Shown here: one piece after another, positions 44,968-56,889 of the stretch | How the letters are laid out: each line of letters begins with the position of its first letter | Position numbering within the stretch: the stretch's first letter is position 1 | Assembly: GCF_947242115.1 (NCBI RefSeq) | Contig: NC_074718.1 | Coordinates: 44,773,199 to 44,837,198, forward strand | DNA from: Biomphalaria glabrata | Lineage: Eukaryota > Mollusca > Gastropoda > Planorbidae | DNA length: 64,000 nt | Direction of reading: 5' to 3' | Made by a program: the position numbers and the translations under genes | The notes under the pieces: generated by a model | The model's input: only the letters and a program-made list of their open reading frames with translations | The model's database searches: none | What the model was told of the DNA's origin: nothing

Positions 44968-45025
44968 AAGGGGCTGAGTGGTTAAGAGCTCGGCTTCTGA
45001 ACCTGGGGTCGTGGGTTCGACTAGG
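44968..45025 (+). repeat. SINE family II-type tRNA-like head
   Basis: GGCTGAGTGGTTAAGAGCTC (A box) and GTCGTGGGTTCGACTAGG (B box) with no family II body after it. Either a truncated copy or the head of another SINE. Confidence 0.6.
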
Positions 45026-45689
45026 CTACATGTACTCTCTCTCTTTTAATTCCCATCCATGGACCCTCTTCTTGTTTTCATAATTTGGATGTTCGTTTTG
45101 TTACACCATAACACTCTCTCCCTCCCATATAATTCTTTTCATGACTCTCTCCCCCTTCCCTCCACTGCCTGTTTGATAGGTAGTGACACTACACACTTAG
45201 AGTGTACCTCTCCTCACCGCCAGCTCACCTGGCTTGATCTCTGGCTTCAAATTAGCAGCCCGCACTTTTTCTTTCATTCATAAATTATATATTCTAGATA
45301 TCTCGATCTAGGTCATGTTTATTCAATGAAACAATCATAGATTTATTAATCCCAATAATATTTCTTATTATGATTTTTGCTGTGTCCAATGAATGAGAAT
45401 GAGTTAAATTCATTATTATTCATTGGGACACCTCCTTTTTAAATTTTATTTAACAGCTAACGGTATAAATGTGATTGGAATGTCTTTCTGAAGATGTTTG
45501 GAAGCTTATTTTGATATACCCATCAGCCTACGAACAAACAGGCTCATAATATAGCCCTCATCCCTTATATGGGTGTGAATTGCCAGGGGAGGTTTTTAAA
45601 ACAATAGCTTTACATACATGGTTACCGAGAATCTAAAAAACTGCCATCTGCTTTGGAAAAGCGGAACAAAAATACCGGAACTTATCTAA

Positions 45690-45864
45690 AATGGACCTCA
45701 TTCACCAATCGTAAACAAACAACATTTAGCCAAATGATAATATTGATAAAAATGAAAATTACGTATCACGTGACAGCCTTTATGGATTGCATAATTTGTA
45801 GAGAAGATATAGAGAACCATGTTGCAAAATATTGTCTGTTTACGATTGGTGAATGAGGTCCATT
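45690..45864. mobile_element. MITE with 40-bp inverted ends, diverged copy
   Basis: The left end ATGGACCTCATTCACCAATC and its inverse at the right match the copies at 24644 and 47465. The interior keeps ATCACGTGACA and an AGAAGATATAGAG word in the same order as the 24644 copy. No open frame. Confidence 0.85.
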
Positions 45865-45989
45865 GGACATGTGCAATCCCAAAATGTCAATTTTTGTTCC
45901 AAATATAAAAGCAAATGAAATACAAACAAAAAAAGCGATGCGTTCAATGAAGGAGAATTTTATGGGATGTCCCAAATAATATAAGAGCT

Positions 45990-47230
45990 TACTCTAGATC
46001 TCTAAATGGTCTAAATTATCAGATTTAATGATGATTAATTATTGATTATCATTCAGTGATTATATAAATGTTTTGTAGACTAGTGACTAGATAGAGTAGA
46101 TTGTCAGAATTGTCTAGATCTAGACTCTAGAGTTATTAGACTAGTCACTAGTTCAGTAGTTGACACTTTTAGTTACTAGTTAGAACGGATAGATAATTAT
46201 TAGATTACCATCCGTTACTAACTAAATCGTTACTAACTAAGTCAGTGAGTAAGTCAAGTTAACTTAAGTGATGAAGTGGCGTTTAGATCTAAATTTCTAA
46301 ATCTAGATCTAGTCATTCTAGATGTAGATTCTAGACTCTAGTCTAGATGACTAAGTTGACTAACTACTAGATCTAGTACTAGATCTAGAATCTAGTAAAA
46401 GTTACAAAGTATAGTATAGTTATAATAGTATAGTAGTAGTACATAGTTACTAGTATAGTAGTATATTTAGTAACTTAACATAATTACATAATAGAAGAAG
46501 TATAGACAGTAATACGACAGTATAGAGCATTACCCAATGCCGCAAAAAAATGTAGATCTATTTAGAGTCTAGATGTCTAGTTTAGATCCTATTGTAAAAT
46601 AAATCTATAATAGGTCATTGAACTAGAATCTATATCATCAATTTATGAAAGTTATGACATTTTCACTCATTAACTTTCGTATAGCAGCTTTACAGCTGAA
46701 GCAGTTCAAAAGATTTTGATTTAGCACTAACCTATATTTTGAAAGTGTTCCCGAATAATAGATCTACAAGTTAGTACAAGTGGTAACAAGTGAACAACAC
46801 AGATGGCCAGGCTACGACTACGTCTGTGCAAGCGATTGATTGACTTAGACCTCGATCTGGTCTAGATCTATTTAGATCTGTAGACTCTATATATTATTTG
46901 ATATCGAAAAGGAGGGGCGTTTATAGCTATACTACGTACTTTAGACTTCTACATACATTGTAACATTGATACATTATTACATTTAATTTATAAACATTAT
47001 AAAGTCTAAAGTAATACATTGCTAAACTAAATCACTAGAGTCTAGATCTAGATAAAACTAGATTAGATCATGATGTAGATCTATCATCTATGAAGTTGAA
47101 GTATTTCTTGACCTTGTTACGGCTTGTATAGTTCTAACTTCTAGTCTAAGTCTGGTTTCTAGATCTAGAATTCTGAATAGATACTCTACTCTAAGATACA
47201 GTATCATTGTATTATTAAATTATCAATGTG
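45990..47230. other. AGATCT/TCTAGA-rich island between MRPL27 and FPGT
   Basis: Dense palindromic words (TCTAGATCTAGA, ACTAGATCTAG, TAGTACTAGATC) with no gene. It separates two divergent housekeeping genes, so part of it may hold their promoters; I could not recognise promoter elements. Confidence 0.45.
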
Positions 47231-47370
47231 TTTTATAAGTTAACTAAACAAAGTAAGCATACTACAAAGCAGCTATATAGAAACAGAGTGTTAAGTTTTT
47301 CAGTGAGTTACTCAAATCCACCACAGTGCTTAACACACTTTATAAAGTCTAAAAGGCCAAGTGAACAACA

Positions 47371-50300
47371 ATGTCTAATATTACAAGTTTTATGAACACG
47401 CTATTAGCTGACTACAAGCAACTTCGAGGTACTGTGAATGTGATGACTGTACAAGACCCAACTCAATGGACCTCATTCACCAATCGTAAACAAACAACAT
47501 TTAGCACATGGTGCTCTATCTCTTCTATATAATTTACGATCTCATGTTTAATTCATGATGGTTGTCACGTGACAGTTTTTTCCGTTGTTTTATCAATAAG
47601 ATCACGTGACTAAATGTTGTTTGTTTACGATTGGTGAATGAGGTCCATTAGAATCAGATGTAGATTAGATAAAATATAGATTCTATTGTAACAGTGGTGT
47701 AGCTAGGGATATGGGGGCCAGGGAGCTTGACCTCTTTAGGAGCCCCTGCATTTTGACTTAAGACATCATAAGATAATGGCGTAATATTTAATGTAAAAAC
47801 ACATTTGGGACACTCATTTTCGAATGTAGACCCCCCCTCCCCCACCATAACTGTGCCACTGTATTATAACCTTAGTAGGTTTTTTACTCAAGTATTCTTA
47901 TTTCATTTCCATGGAAAAATTCTTTTAAAGTACTCTTTCTTCCTACTTAATGATTAATGAATTGCTATTAAAGCATTAAATGGATTGCCGCCTGAATCAG
48001 CCAGGAAAGCCATGATGAAAAGTCATGTATGCTTATCTATTCTAGCAGAGTCCCTTTTAAAGGTGGAACCATTTCCCTGTAGAGCTCTTGAATGACATTC
48101 ATGGTACAATATAGCCCTTGCACACTGACCTATGTTTTCCACATTAAATTCATTTCCCATTATAGCTCTTACTGTAAAATCATTGGTTAAGTATACTAAC
48201 AGGAAGCAGAAAATTTAGTGCTTCTCATCTTCATCATTGCCTAAGATCGACAAAAGGTTTTAAAGAAGGCTCCATAAATGAATGAATACTTAATAACAAT
48301 GCATTGAACTCCAACTATCTGTGTTTAGCATACTCTCTCTATTGATTACTTTCAGGTAAAAGCAAAGACAGTGGTGGTAAAAAGTTTTGGGATTTGGTTG
48401 TCATAACAACAGCAGATAGAGCCCAAGAAGAAGCTTTTCAACGTCAGATAGATGAAAAGTTCTCAAGAAATGAGCTTCCTTTAGATCTTCCGATACATGT
48501 AGTTTCTGACCCACCAGGAGTTAGAATAGGTGAGATATGATCATGTATAGTATTGAATAACAATACTAATCTATATTGTTCTGCAATATGAATAATTTGA
48601 TATTATAATGTAGGGATCAATTTCTTTTCATTCTAGAGACAATTTAGTGCAAGTAGTTGTTTGAAAAAAAAAAGACCATCAAGTACTGTGCTTTCTTTCC
48701 TGTTTACAATAAAATTGAAATTTTTCTTACAGAAAAAAAAAAAATTCTTTTAAGAAAAATAAATGGAGCATAGTACTTGATTATCAACTCTTATACATTC
48801 TGTTCCATTTTAATAAAGATTATTTGGTTACTTAAAAAATATGTCAAGTTTTTGTATTTAAAAAAAAGGATGCTTGTACCTTCTAAAATTGTCCCTGATT
48901 TTTTAATATGAGTTTTTATGGATCTTCTCAAAAGGCCTCTTTCATCCCTGTGTTCAGTACAATTCAATTTTCTATATGTTTTTGCAACTGCAACTTGCAT
49001 TGTTTTTAGTAAAAATACAGAAGTCTTGTTTTGAGCAAGAGTAAACTAAGTATTGTTTCATGACTTTTAGAATCACAATTTTAATTTTTTTATTCCCTTT
49101 CTCATGTTTTAATTTCCTTTTCTTTATTGTGAAGTAATAAAAATATATGCTGGTACTACATTATACATATTTATTCAAATAAATGTATTTCAATTAAATT
49201 TTGAAAGATGCATCTTAGCATACGGGCTAGGCTTATACAATTACTATTAAATGCATTTGTGCATCCTTATACACTAAGATTATGTTTAAATATATTTTTG
49301 CAATTCTTCTATTTTAGGAAATGGTGGTTCAACCCTTACAGCCTTAGAGTTCTTGGAAAATAAGTATGGTGCAAAAGTTTTTCAAATGAAGATATTGCTG
49401 ATACATGCAGGAGGCTGGAGTCAAAGAATGCCAAGTGCTTCCGTGCTGGGCAAAATATTTTCTCTTCTCCCTCATGGTACGCCACCATATCAGATGTTAG
49501 ATTTAAAGCTGGCTCTTTACTGGCCATTTGTTGAGAGAATTGGACCTGGAGTTTTCCTAGTATGTGCTGACGATTTCATTGTTTACGGCTATGGAGATGG
49601 GGAGGAGTGGACAATCCCTGAAAATGGCTTCACTGCTCTGGCACATCCTTCCCCAATAGAAATCGGAAGGACACATGGAGTATTTGTGGTTGATGGCGAT
49701 GTTGATGCCAATATACCTGTTCAAATAAGAGAATGCCAGCAGGCTTTACAAAAGCCCAATGATGAAACAATGATTGCTAAAGGAGCACTAATAAATGGAT
49801 ATGCCCACATTGATGGACAAGCAGTATATACAGACAGCTCTTTTTATTTTGGTGTGGATGTGATGAAAAAATTGTTGGATTTTAAGAGAAGCGTGGGAGA
49901 TCTTCATTGTGAGATTGATGCTTATGGAGACTTCTTGCAAGCTGTCGGCTCTCGAGCTAGCAATGATTACATTCACCAGACCACCAATGTTAGTCAGCTG
50001 ACGTCAAATTTAAGTGAAATGAGAAGTCGAGTGTTTAGATGTTTGAATGGCTCAGATTTCCATGTGCTTGTTCTCAATGCTTCTGCTTTCATTCATATAG
50101 GCACAGCAAAGGAACTTTTACATCACTTCTGTGAGGATAATATTTTTAAAGAAAGAATGGGGTTTGAGAATAATATTTTCAATGGCTTGACTCGTTTTAT
50201 TAGTGATTCAGATACAATTGAATGTTATTGTATGTCTCCAGATCTGCTTATCCCTTCTAATGCATGTCTTATGCATTCTCTGATTCATGCCGACTCAGAA

Positions 50301-50897
50301 ATTGGTGAACAATGTGTAATAGAATATTGCGATTTCGAATATCCTGTTCACGTCATGCCAGGATGCATTGCCAGTAATTGCCAACTTGTCATGAGAGAAG
50401 CATCACTGGACAATTATAACATACCAATAGACTGCTTCCTGCACACTATCCCAGTTCAAGTGAACAATGAAACAAAATATGTAAGCATATTTTTCAAAAC
50501 CAACGATGATCTGAAGAAATCAATCTCTGTTAACGACCTTGAAAATTTGAGTTTTATGGGTTCCAACATACGTCATTTTCTGCATACACATAACCTACAA
50601 AAAGAAAATATTTTGCCTCATGTTCAGGGTGATTTCAATTCCTTTGAGAAATTCAATCTTTGGAATTTAAAGCTTTACCCAGCTAAACTGACCATGACCT
50701 CATCTTTTGAAGCTGCCGTATCATCTCTCTCCTTACTGACCTCCCCTGAGCCACAAGATTCAGTGCATGTTAACAGCACATCAGAAACCTATTTGAGCTT
50801 AGCTGATATACTCAGCTCAAAAGATGTGGAACAAATGCTTGGTTTTAGAAAAACTTTGCATGACAAACTGTCAAGAGTTAATTCAAATGGCCCATAA
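47371..50897 (+). CDS. FPGT: Fucose-1-phosphate guanylyltransferase (GDP-fucose pyrophosphorylase)
   Basis: Three exons, 47371-47428, 48356-48529 and 49318-50897, give 603 residues, the usual length. The enzyme makes GDP-L-fucose from GTP and fucose 1-phosphate in the cytosolic salvage route. The nucleotidyl-transferase loop GNGGSTLTALEFLE starts at residue 78; LLIHAGGWSQRMPSASVLGK and FTALAHPSPIEIGRTHGVF follow, then CEIDAYGDFLQAVG, all standard for this family. The C-terminal half has the beta-helix-like hexapeptide region (SEIGEQCVIEYCDFEYPV). The start is the ATG of a short first exon; its junction (CGAG|GT) is in phase with the next exon. An AATAAA lies at 50930-50935. The first intron holds a MITE. 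Confidence 0.96.
47465..47649. mobile_element. MITE with perfect 40-bp inverted ends, intact copy
   Basis: Left end AATGGACCTCATTCACCAAT through CATTTAG is exactly inverted at the right end. The 105-bp core carries CACGTGAC words at both sides. The target duplication could not be resolved. It lies in the first FPGT intron, 36 bp after the donor. Confidence 0.9.
47960..48040 (+). mobile_element. Possible small L2-like LINE scrap
   Basis: The plus strand reads AIKALNGLPPESARKAMM, resembling the AIRAWNGLPELARKTSDL end of the L2-like family. It is too short to be sure. Confidence 0.35.
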
Positions 50898-50929
50898 TCT
50901 TAATCCATATACAAAAATGATTCTTTAAT

Positions 50930-50935
50930 AATAAA
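50930..50935 (+). promoter_or_regulatory. Polyadenylation signal AATAAA of FPGT
   Basis: AATAAA 33 bp beyond the FPGT stop. Confidence 0.65.
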
Positions 50936-51306
50936 CTGAAAAAAATTCCAAAATTAGAAATATACTTCTGAGTTACCGGTATTGATAAAAATTAACTTCA
51001 TAATATTTCAGGTTTCAATGTAAAAAAACAACTTAATTGTACCAGTATATTTGTATGTTTTAAGAATTGAACAAAAATATTAACAGCACTTCTATTAATG
51101 GGTTAAAGTTTACACCTATACTACTCAGTTACTCTTGGTTCAGCCTTATAATCTCCTTTGATCTTTTAATTTGATGACTATATGCTATTGTTAATATTGT
51201 TAATATTATTCAATACAAACCTCACAAACCATATTGGACACTTTGTTGATAAAAAGACTTCTTACCAACTTCCATTACCTCCTGTACCTCATGTCTCACA
51301 TATAAA

Positions 51307-52831
51307 TAGTGAGGGGCAAAAGTTAACAAAAAAGTTAGAAACTTTTAGTTTAAGTAAAAAAAATTGTTAAGGCCATTGTTTAACTAGAAAAAAAAAATTT
51401 AGTTAAAATCATAGTTTAATTAATTTTTTAAAGTTACTAACTAAAAAGTTTAATTAAAATTTGTACAACTTTTCAACATGTGGTCAGGGTTCAAACGCAC
51501 ATCCCTGTTTTCTGGTCATGTGATATCTATAACTTTGATTATCAAAAAAATGATGCAGTTAACAACTATTTAGTCAGTCTGCATTTGAAGAGGGTAAAGT
51601 AAACATTTTTTGCCAAAAGCTTCTATGCAGTAGGCTATTATGAATGGGATTGTTCTGAATTTTTTTATGAGCCACCTGGTGGTGTTTAATTTATGTTTCT
51701 AGTGGGAATCTGATTAGTGAGTTAGGTCAATATTTAGTGGTTTTGATCAATTCATTGCAGCAAACAATAATTTTTTAACTGCAGGAACATCAACTACACC
51801 CTTTTTATAGCCTTAAGACTTATTATTGAGATCTAAGAATCGACAGTTAGGCCTATATAGATCTTAAAGCATTAGGATAACCAACTCCACACCCTCTCTT
51901 GACCATAAGGTAAATAGACTGTGTCCAACTGATTTTAACAACCTGGTCATCTAGACATACACATGACCACATGTAGGCCTAGTGTACTGTACGTTTGTAG
52001 CCGATGATACTACAAGACTACCCTGCATCTTTTTCATGACGCGTTCTGCAATAGTGTTTGCTTAATGTGGAGTGGTCAGATGAGGCATGGCTTGTCAAGC
52101 ATGTTCTTTACACTAAAATAGTTACACACCCTCCCAGCCCAGAAAGTAAATAGACAGTCTGTCCAACTGATTTTAACAACCTGGCCAGATAGACGTACAC
52201 GTGTAGGCCTATATAGTGTACTGAGTGTGCAGTCCATAATGACAAGAACACCTTTTTTTTCTCTCTTTTGCACATTTAACGTTTATGCAATAGTGTTAGT
52301 TGTATTTTTAGTGGTCAGACAAAAAAAAAAAGCACATCGGCATGGTTAGTCCAGCATGTATTTTACACTATAAAATAGTAAAAGGTAAAATGTTTCTTAA
52401 ATCTCCAACAATTTTGTTTTTATTTTATTGGTTACTAGATCTAATTTTTAAACTCTAATTGTATGTTATTTAATGAGATTTTAAACTTTACTGGTATAAG
52501 TAATTAAAATTTTCCGTTATATAATAAGTTAAATTCTTTTCTAAAGGTTTTAATTGAAGAAAATATTTTTTAAATTTTATTGTGCATTAACGTTTATGTA
52601 AGAAACATATTCCTTATTATTGATTTTATTATGGATAAATATTTCTAGTTCAACCCCCGCCCCCCCCCCCCAAAAAAAAAATAAGTTATGAAAAGTTTGT
52701 TATAGTTTTATTAATTTCCTTTAGTTTAACTAGATTTTGAAATTCATGATAAACTTTTAGTTTAACTACTTTATTTTAGTTGAAAACTAGTTTTAGTTTA
52801 ACTTTTAAAAGTTAGTTTAGTTGTGTGGTAT
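51307..52831. mobile_element. Degenerate relative of the hAT-like element at 3634-5341
   Basis: It begins TAGTGAGGGGCAAAAGTTAA, then TTAGTTTAAGTAAAAAAA and TTGTTAAGGCC, as in the left end at 3634. The right end has AAACTAGTTTTAGTTTAAC and GTTAGTTTAGTTG. The outermost right bases and the target duplication are eroded. Interior text is unrelated except for AT richness and contains an imperfect internal repeat (TTTTAACAACCTGG at about 51930 and 52170). Confidence 0.7.
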
Positions 52832-52839
52832 TAGATTTG

Positions 52840-55183
52840 TTGTATTTTAGTTATATTAGAAAATTTACTTATGGTTTAATTTGGGAAGTATAGGTTTGAA
52901 CATGTAAATTATATTTACATTTTTGAGTGTGATAATTTACTTTTGGTTTATTTACATTTACTGTCTGGGTTGCTTGATGCACAGAATACTAGTTTTCAAT
53001 ATATCTTCTGCTAGAATGTTATCTTGAGTAATTTTTTTGTAAAAAGAGCTCTGTTTATTATCAACTAACATTCCTGTGTTTGACAAGTTTTTACAATAAT
53101 AATATTTACAACAGAATGTATGAATTTGTAATATTAAACTATGAAATGTCCCTGTTTCGATTTACTTGCTTGTGTGATAAAAATGCCCTTTTAAGAGAAC
53201 ATATAACTATTATATACATGACATATTTTTTACATTTGTCAACATGGGATATTTTACATTGTGTATACAGCTCTTTCAATTCTTATTAACTAATTAAGGG
53301 ATTTCATGAGAATTAAAAATTAAACAGATCGAAAACCATATTTTATTGTTATTTTGTTTATGTAACTTTTAACTGATAAGTTGACGTTGAAAATATACAT
53401 GGTTCAGTTGCACAACTTTGTCTCTTTTTTCACTTAAATCTTCTGTATAACTTACTCTCCACTTCAGCGTCTAGAATGTTTAAGGAAGTGTTTTTCTAGC
53501 CATCTGTTTGCTGCTGAGATGAAATCTTTTTGCAGTCTGTGCCTTGGAAAAAAAAGGATGCTGATCTCTTCAACAGCTCTTCATTACTGTACAAGGAGTC
53601 AGCCATGTTTGGTGGTTGAGGTGGGAGAAGATGGAGGTTAAGAAAAATTCAAGTGGAAACAATATTTGCAGTGGGGAAAGTTTGTGAAGTTTAATCTACT
53701 GAAGCCATTTCATCGATCTAGAATATAGCAGACTGTTCTGGGTATGGAAAGAACTCAAAGAAGTGGAAAGACTATTTATTGAAATCATTTTTCTTTTTCT
53801 CAAGAGAAATGTCCCACCATAATCGAAAGCTTCTTTGTAAACCCATATGCTAAATTGAAGCAATAGTGTCACACACTAGTTTTAAAACCACTGTGACACA
53901 AAGTGAACTAGTAGTGATTTAGTAATCATGTAACTGCTTCGTGCTAATGCTCGAGGGGATGTTGGGTCTGTAACTGACCACGGGGTGATTTCAGTTAGTT
54001 GATTTTGGATTCCTGAGAGTAAGGAGCTATAGGGGCCTACAAGGGTCACGAAGGTCACGCTACAAGAGAGTGTGTTATGTTATGATATGACTAGCCATTT
54101 TTTTTTTCGCACCATCAAATCAATTAACTTCTAAGTAGCATCTAAACAAGTATTGCTTCCACTGAAGTACATTTGTAAGGATAAGACAATCCAGCTGGAT
54201 TCTGAGTAGCAACCAATTTTTTTAGCACCTTCATCTCAATTAGCTTCTTCTAAGAAACAAGTGGTACTTCCAGTGAAGTACAGTTGTAATGATAAGCTAG
54301 TATTGTAATAAATAAGACTAGGCTAATTAGGAATTGATGGCCGACCATGTACGCTTTATTTTAGGCTTGTAATTCTTTGCAAATAAAAGGTGTGAAATAT
54401 TCTATAGCACGTTAGTCGTGACGATTTGTTTGCATTTGCACATAAGTATAGTTAATAGTTATTAATATATTTAGTTAAGGCCTAGAATAGGATAAATGTT
54501 TTTTGGTTTTCGCTTTTTTTTTTGCCTTGGAGGAGAAATCCTTGCCAGCTGTTTTGAGATGTGATAAATTTGAAAGCTTCTTTGAGAAGAGTGCAGTATC
54601 TTGGTAAATGTGGGCCTTATTTACGTTTTGCGAAGTTGCGGTTGGTGTAAGCACATGATAAAATAGCGCTAAATACGTATATATCTACATGTTTAATTTA
54701 TTTCATGAAACAAATATTTACTGTGCACATTAATATTCTATAGCGATGGGGGTGGGGAGGCACCAGTTCTTTTCTTTAATAATTTCTGTAACAAGAAAGT
54801 TGAAGCAATGACTTTAAACTATAGGTGGCAACTTGCACCACCCTGCAAAAATCCCGCAGGTGCCCCTGATGACGCGGATTGTTAAGAAGTGATGTAGCCT
54901 ATTAGCGACAAATGTAAACTTTTACGAAAATCGTGTCATTAATTATCTTAGATAGAGAAGCGGACTGTTAGACAGATTAACGCTTATAGAAAGCCTGTAA
55001 TTACAAAAATCATTGTGTGTACTGTGTACATTGTGGTGTATTGAAAGCAAAAAATCTAAGCCTGTTCCCATTTATTATATCGACCCGTGTCACACTTTCT
55101 TTCATCAAATATCTGGTCACCTTAGTCTAATAAAACCGAGTATGACATGGGGCACTCTGGTCTACAATGGAAAAGTACAGTAT
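52840..55183. other. Intergenic stretch, no gene seen
   Basis: It contains a diverged tandem pair (54107-54186 and 54219-54297, sharing GAAGTACA and TTGTAA-GATAAG words) and a GATGGGGGTGGGG phrase at about 54746 that recurs at 61187. No coding exon could be supported. Confidence 0.4.
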
Positions 55184-55973
55184 TGTTACGAATCTCACTA
55201 TCCAGGCTCTCTGCAAACTGCACCTTACACCACCAACTTAAAGAACTTGACAACTCAGGGCTCCAAAGTAACGTAACACTTTAATAGTTGAAGAAATAAC
55301 AGCCAATACTGTACAATTGGCAGCACGTAACACAAGACTGTACAAATATCTCTCCGATAACATCGTACCGCGTATCAACTCTTGCACTGGCCTCTCCGTC
55401 TCGTTCCGGGCTTGCACTGGGTTCAACAGTTCAGGACTGACTTCACACACTAGGCTCGTTGTGTCGGACTCGATCACAGATCAAGATCAAGATGCCGTTC
55501 GTCTCAACTGTACTTGATAGTACTCCGCACTGAACCGTCGTAATGCTCCGTACAGAACCACACCGCTGAACTGTGCTGTAGCCGACCGGACTGTAGTGAA
55601 CCGGGCTCTGAACCCCTGCCGTGAACCCGCTTTCTGAACCGTCTCTCGTGAACCTTGCTGTATTGAGCCCCTTTTCTCGACCGTCTTGACTGCGACACCT
55701 CCACTCTTATATAGGGTCCCTACTGGTCTTCTCGAACCGAACAGAACGCCGCTCGACGTTTCTAGGTGGTCAGATGACTACAACTCTCGTAACGCTCCTG
55801 AGCTCTGTTCACGACGGCGATCCTTCCCGAACTGTCCTGTTGACACTCGACTCGGCTGACAGTCATAACTCGTCACGGTTGACCGCTCGTCTAACGCTGG
55901 CCTGGGGCGATTTGCGTCGGCTGACTACACACACACCACTACCCCCATCTGTGCCACCACCAGGTTTATAACA
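55184..55973. mobile_element. Candidate solo LTR, 790 bp (fossil)
   Basis: It starts TGTTACGAATCTC and ends TTTATAACA, so the termini are short inverted TGTTA/TAACA words. Its GC content is much higher than the flanks, and GAACCG-type phrases repeat through it. I see no clear target duplication and no internal region, so a solo LTR of a Gypsy- or BEL-like element is the best guess. Age is unknown. Confidence 0.5.
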
Positions 55974-55984
55974 ATATAAACAAA

Positions 55985-56640
55985 AAAAAAGTTATCTAGA
56001 ACCTCTAAAGGATTTTCGCATCAAACGAGGAACCGATGTTGCTTCGGATAATTTTCTTCTGGTCACGTCCGAGTGACAGATTGCAGAAATAAGAAGAGTT
56101 CAAGGTTACCCTATCAAAGAAATTCTAGTTCTTAGAAAAGGTTCTGGAGTAGAGCAAACATGGAAGAAAGTGAAAGAAACGGTATAATCTCAACGTGCCA
56201 AGAAGTACTGGCTCCCAAGTCGTACACCCTCAAGGAGTGGATTTCAGCAAAATCACTTAAGAATATCGATGAAAGAAGAGAGAAGAAAGCAGGTGTGAAC
56301 AACAAGGGCAGTAAAAGCACAAAAATTATATAATAGGCTACAGAAATTATAGAACCTCGGATCAAGCGTAGTGTCAGAACAGCCGGCGAAGCAATGGCAA
56401 CAGAAACAGCACCAAAAACTGTATTCTATAATAAAAAAGATACCAGAAAAATTGCCAAACCAGTAAGACCAGTAAAAGGCAAGATTGGCAAGAATGGAGA
56501 AGTGATGACAGTTAAGAAAGACAGAAGAAGAGGTCGTGGATCAAACATTTCCATGAGCTTCGGAACAGCATAAACAGTTGAAGAACTGCAAATCTTCAGG
56601 ACCTTACAGCATCTCTGTTGAAGTGCTTAAAGCATAGGGG
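55985..56640 (+). mobile_element. LINE fragment: end of endonuclease and linker to RT
   Basis: Plus-strand frames read FRIKRGTDVASDNFLLVT (endonuclease end), EVLAPKSYTLKEWISAKSL then KNIDERREKK, KPVRPVKGKIGKNGEVMTV and SSGPYSISVEVLKA (start of the reverse transcriptase domain). At least four stops or shifts interrupt it. This is the pattern of RTE/CR1-type LINEs. Confidence 0.75.
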
Positions 56641-56747
56641 CCTACAATTGGACGATATAGAGATTATAGACTATATGAAGTTATTTATTAATTTGATTCT
56701 TTAAGTTTACATAATTCAATATAGGCCTATTAGAACTATAGGCCTAT

Positions 56748-56889
56748 TGTAACATAATAGTATTATATGTACATTTGCACACTAGCGCGTCAGTGCAACA
56801 CCGCTTGTGTTTACTTAATAAATGGAGTTCCTAATATGTCTTCCCTCTTAAACACTAGTTTGTTATTTGTGTAACACGAATATTCTACA
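56748..56889 (+). repeat. 5' LTR of the Gypsy element
   Basis: 142 bp, starts TG and ends CA, identical by eye to 60432-60573. It carries an AATAAA (in TTACTTAATAAATGG). Confidence 0.92.

Noticed and set aside
45059-45283. A hydrophobic 74-codon frame
   Set aside because: It follows a SINE head, is low in complexity (CT-rich), and has no supporting signals.
49336-49976. Minus-strand frames inside FPGT exon 3
   Set aside because: Shadows of the strongly supported FPGT coding exon.
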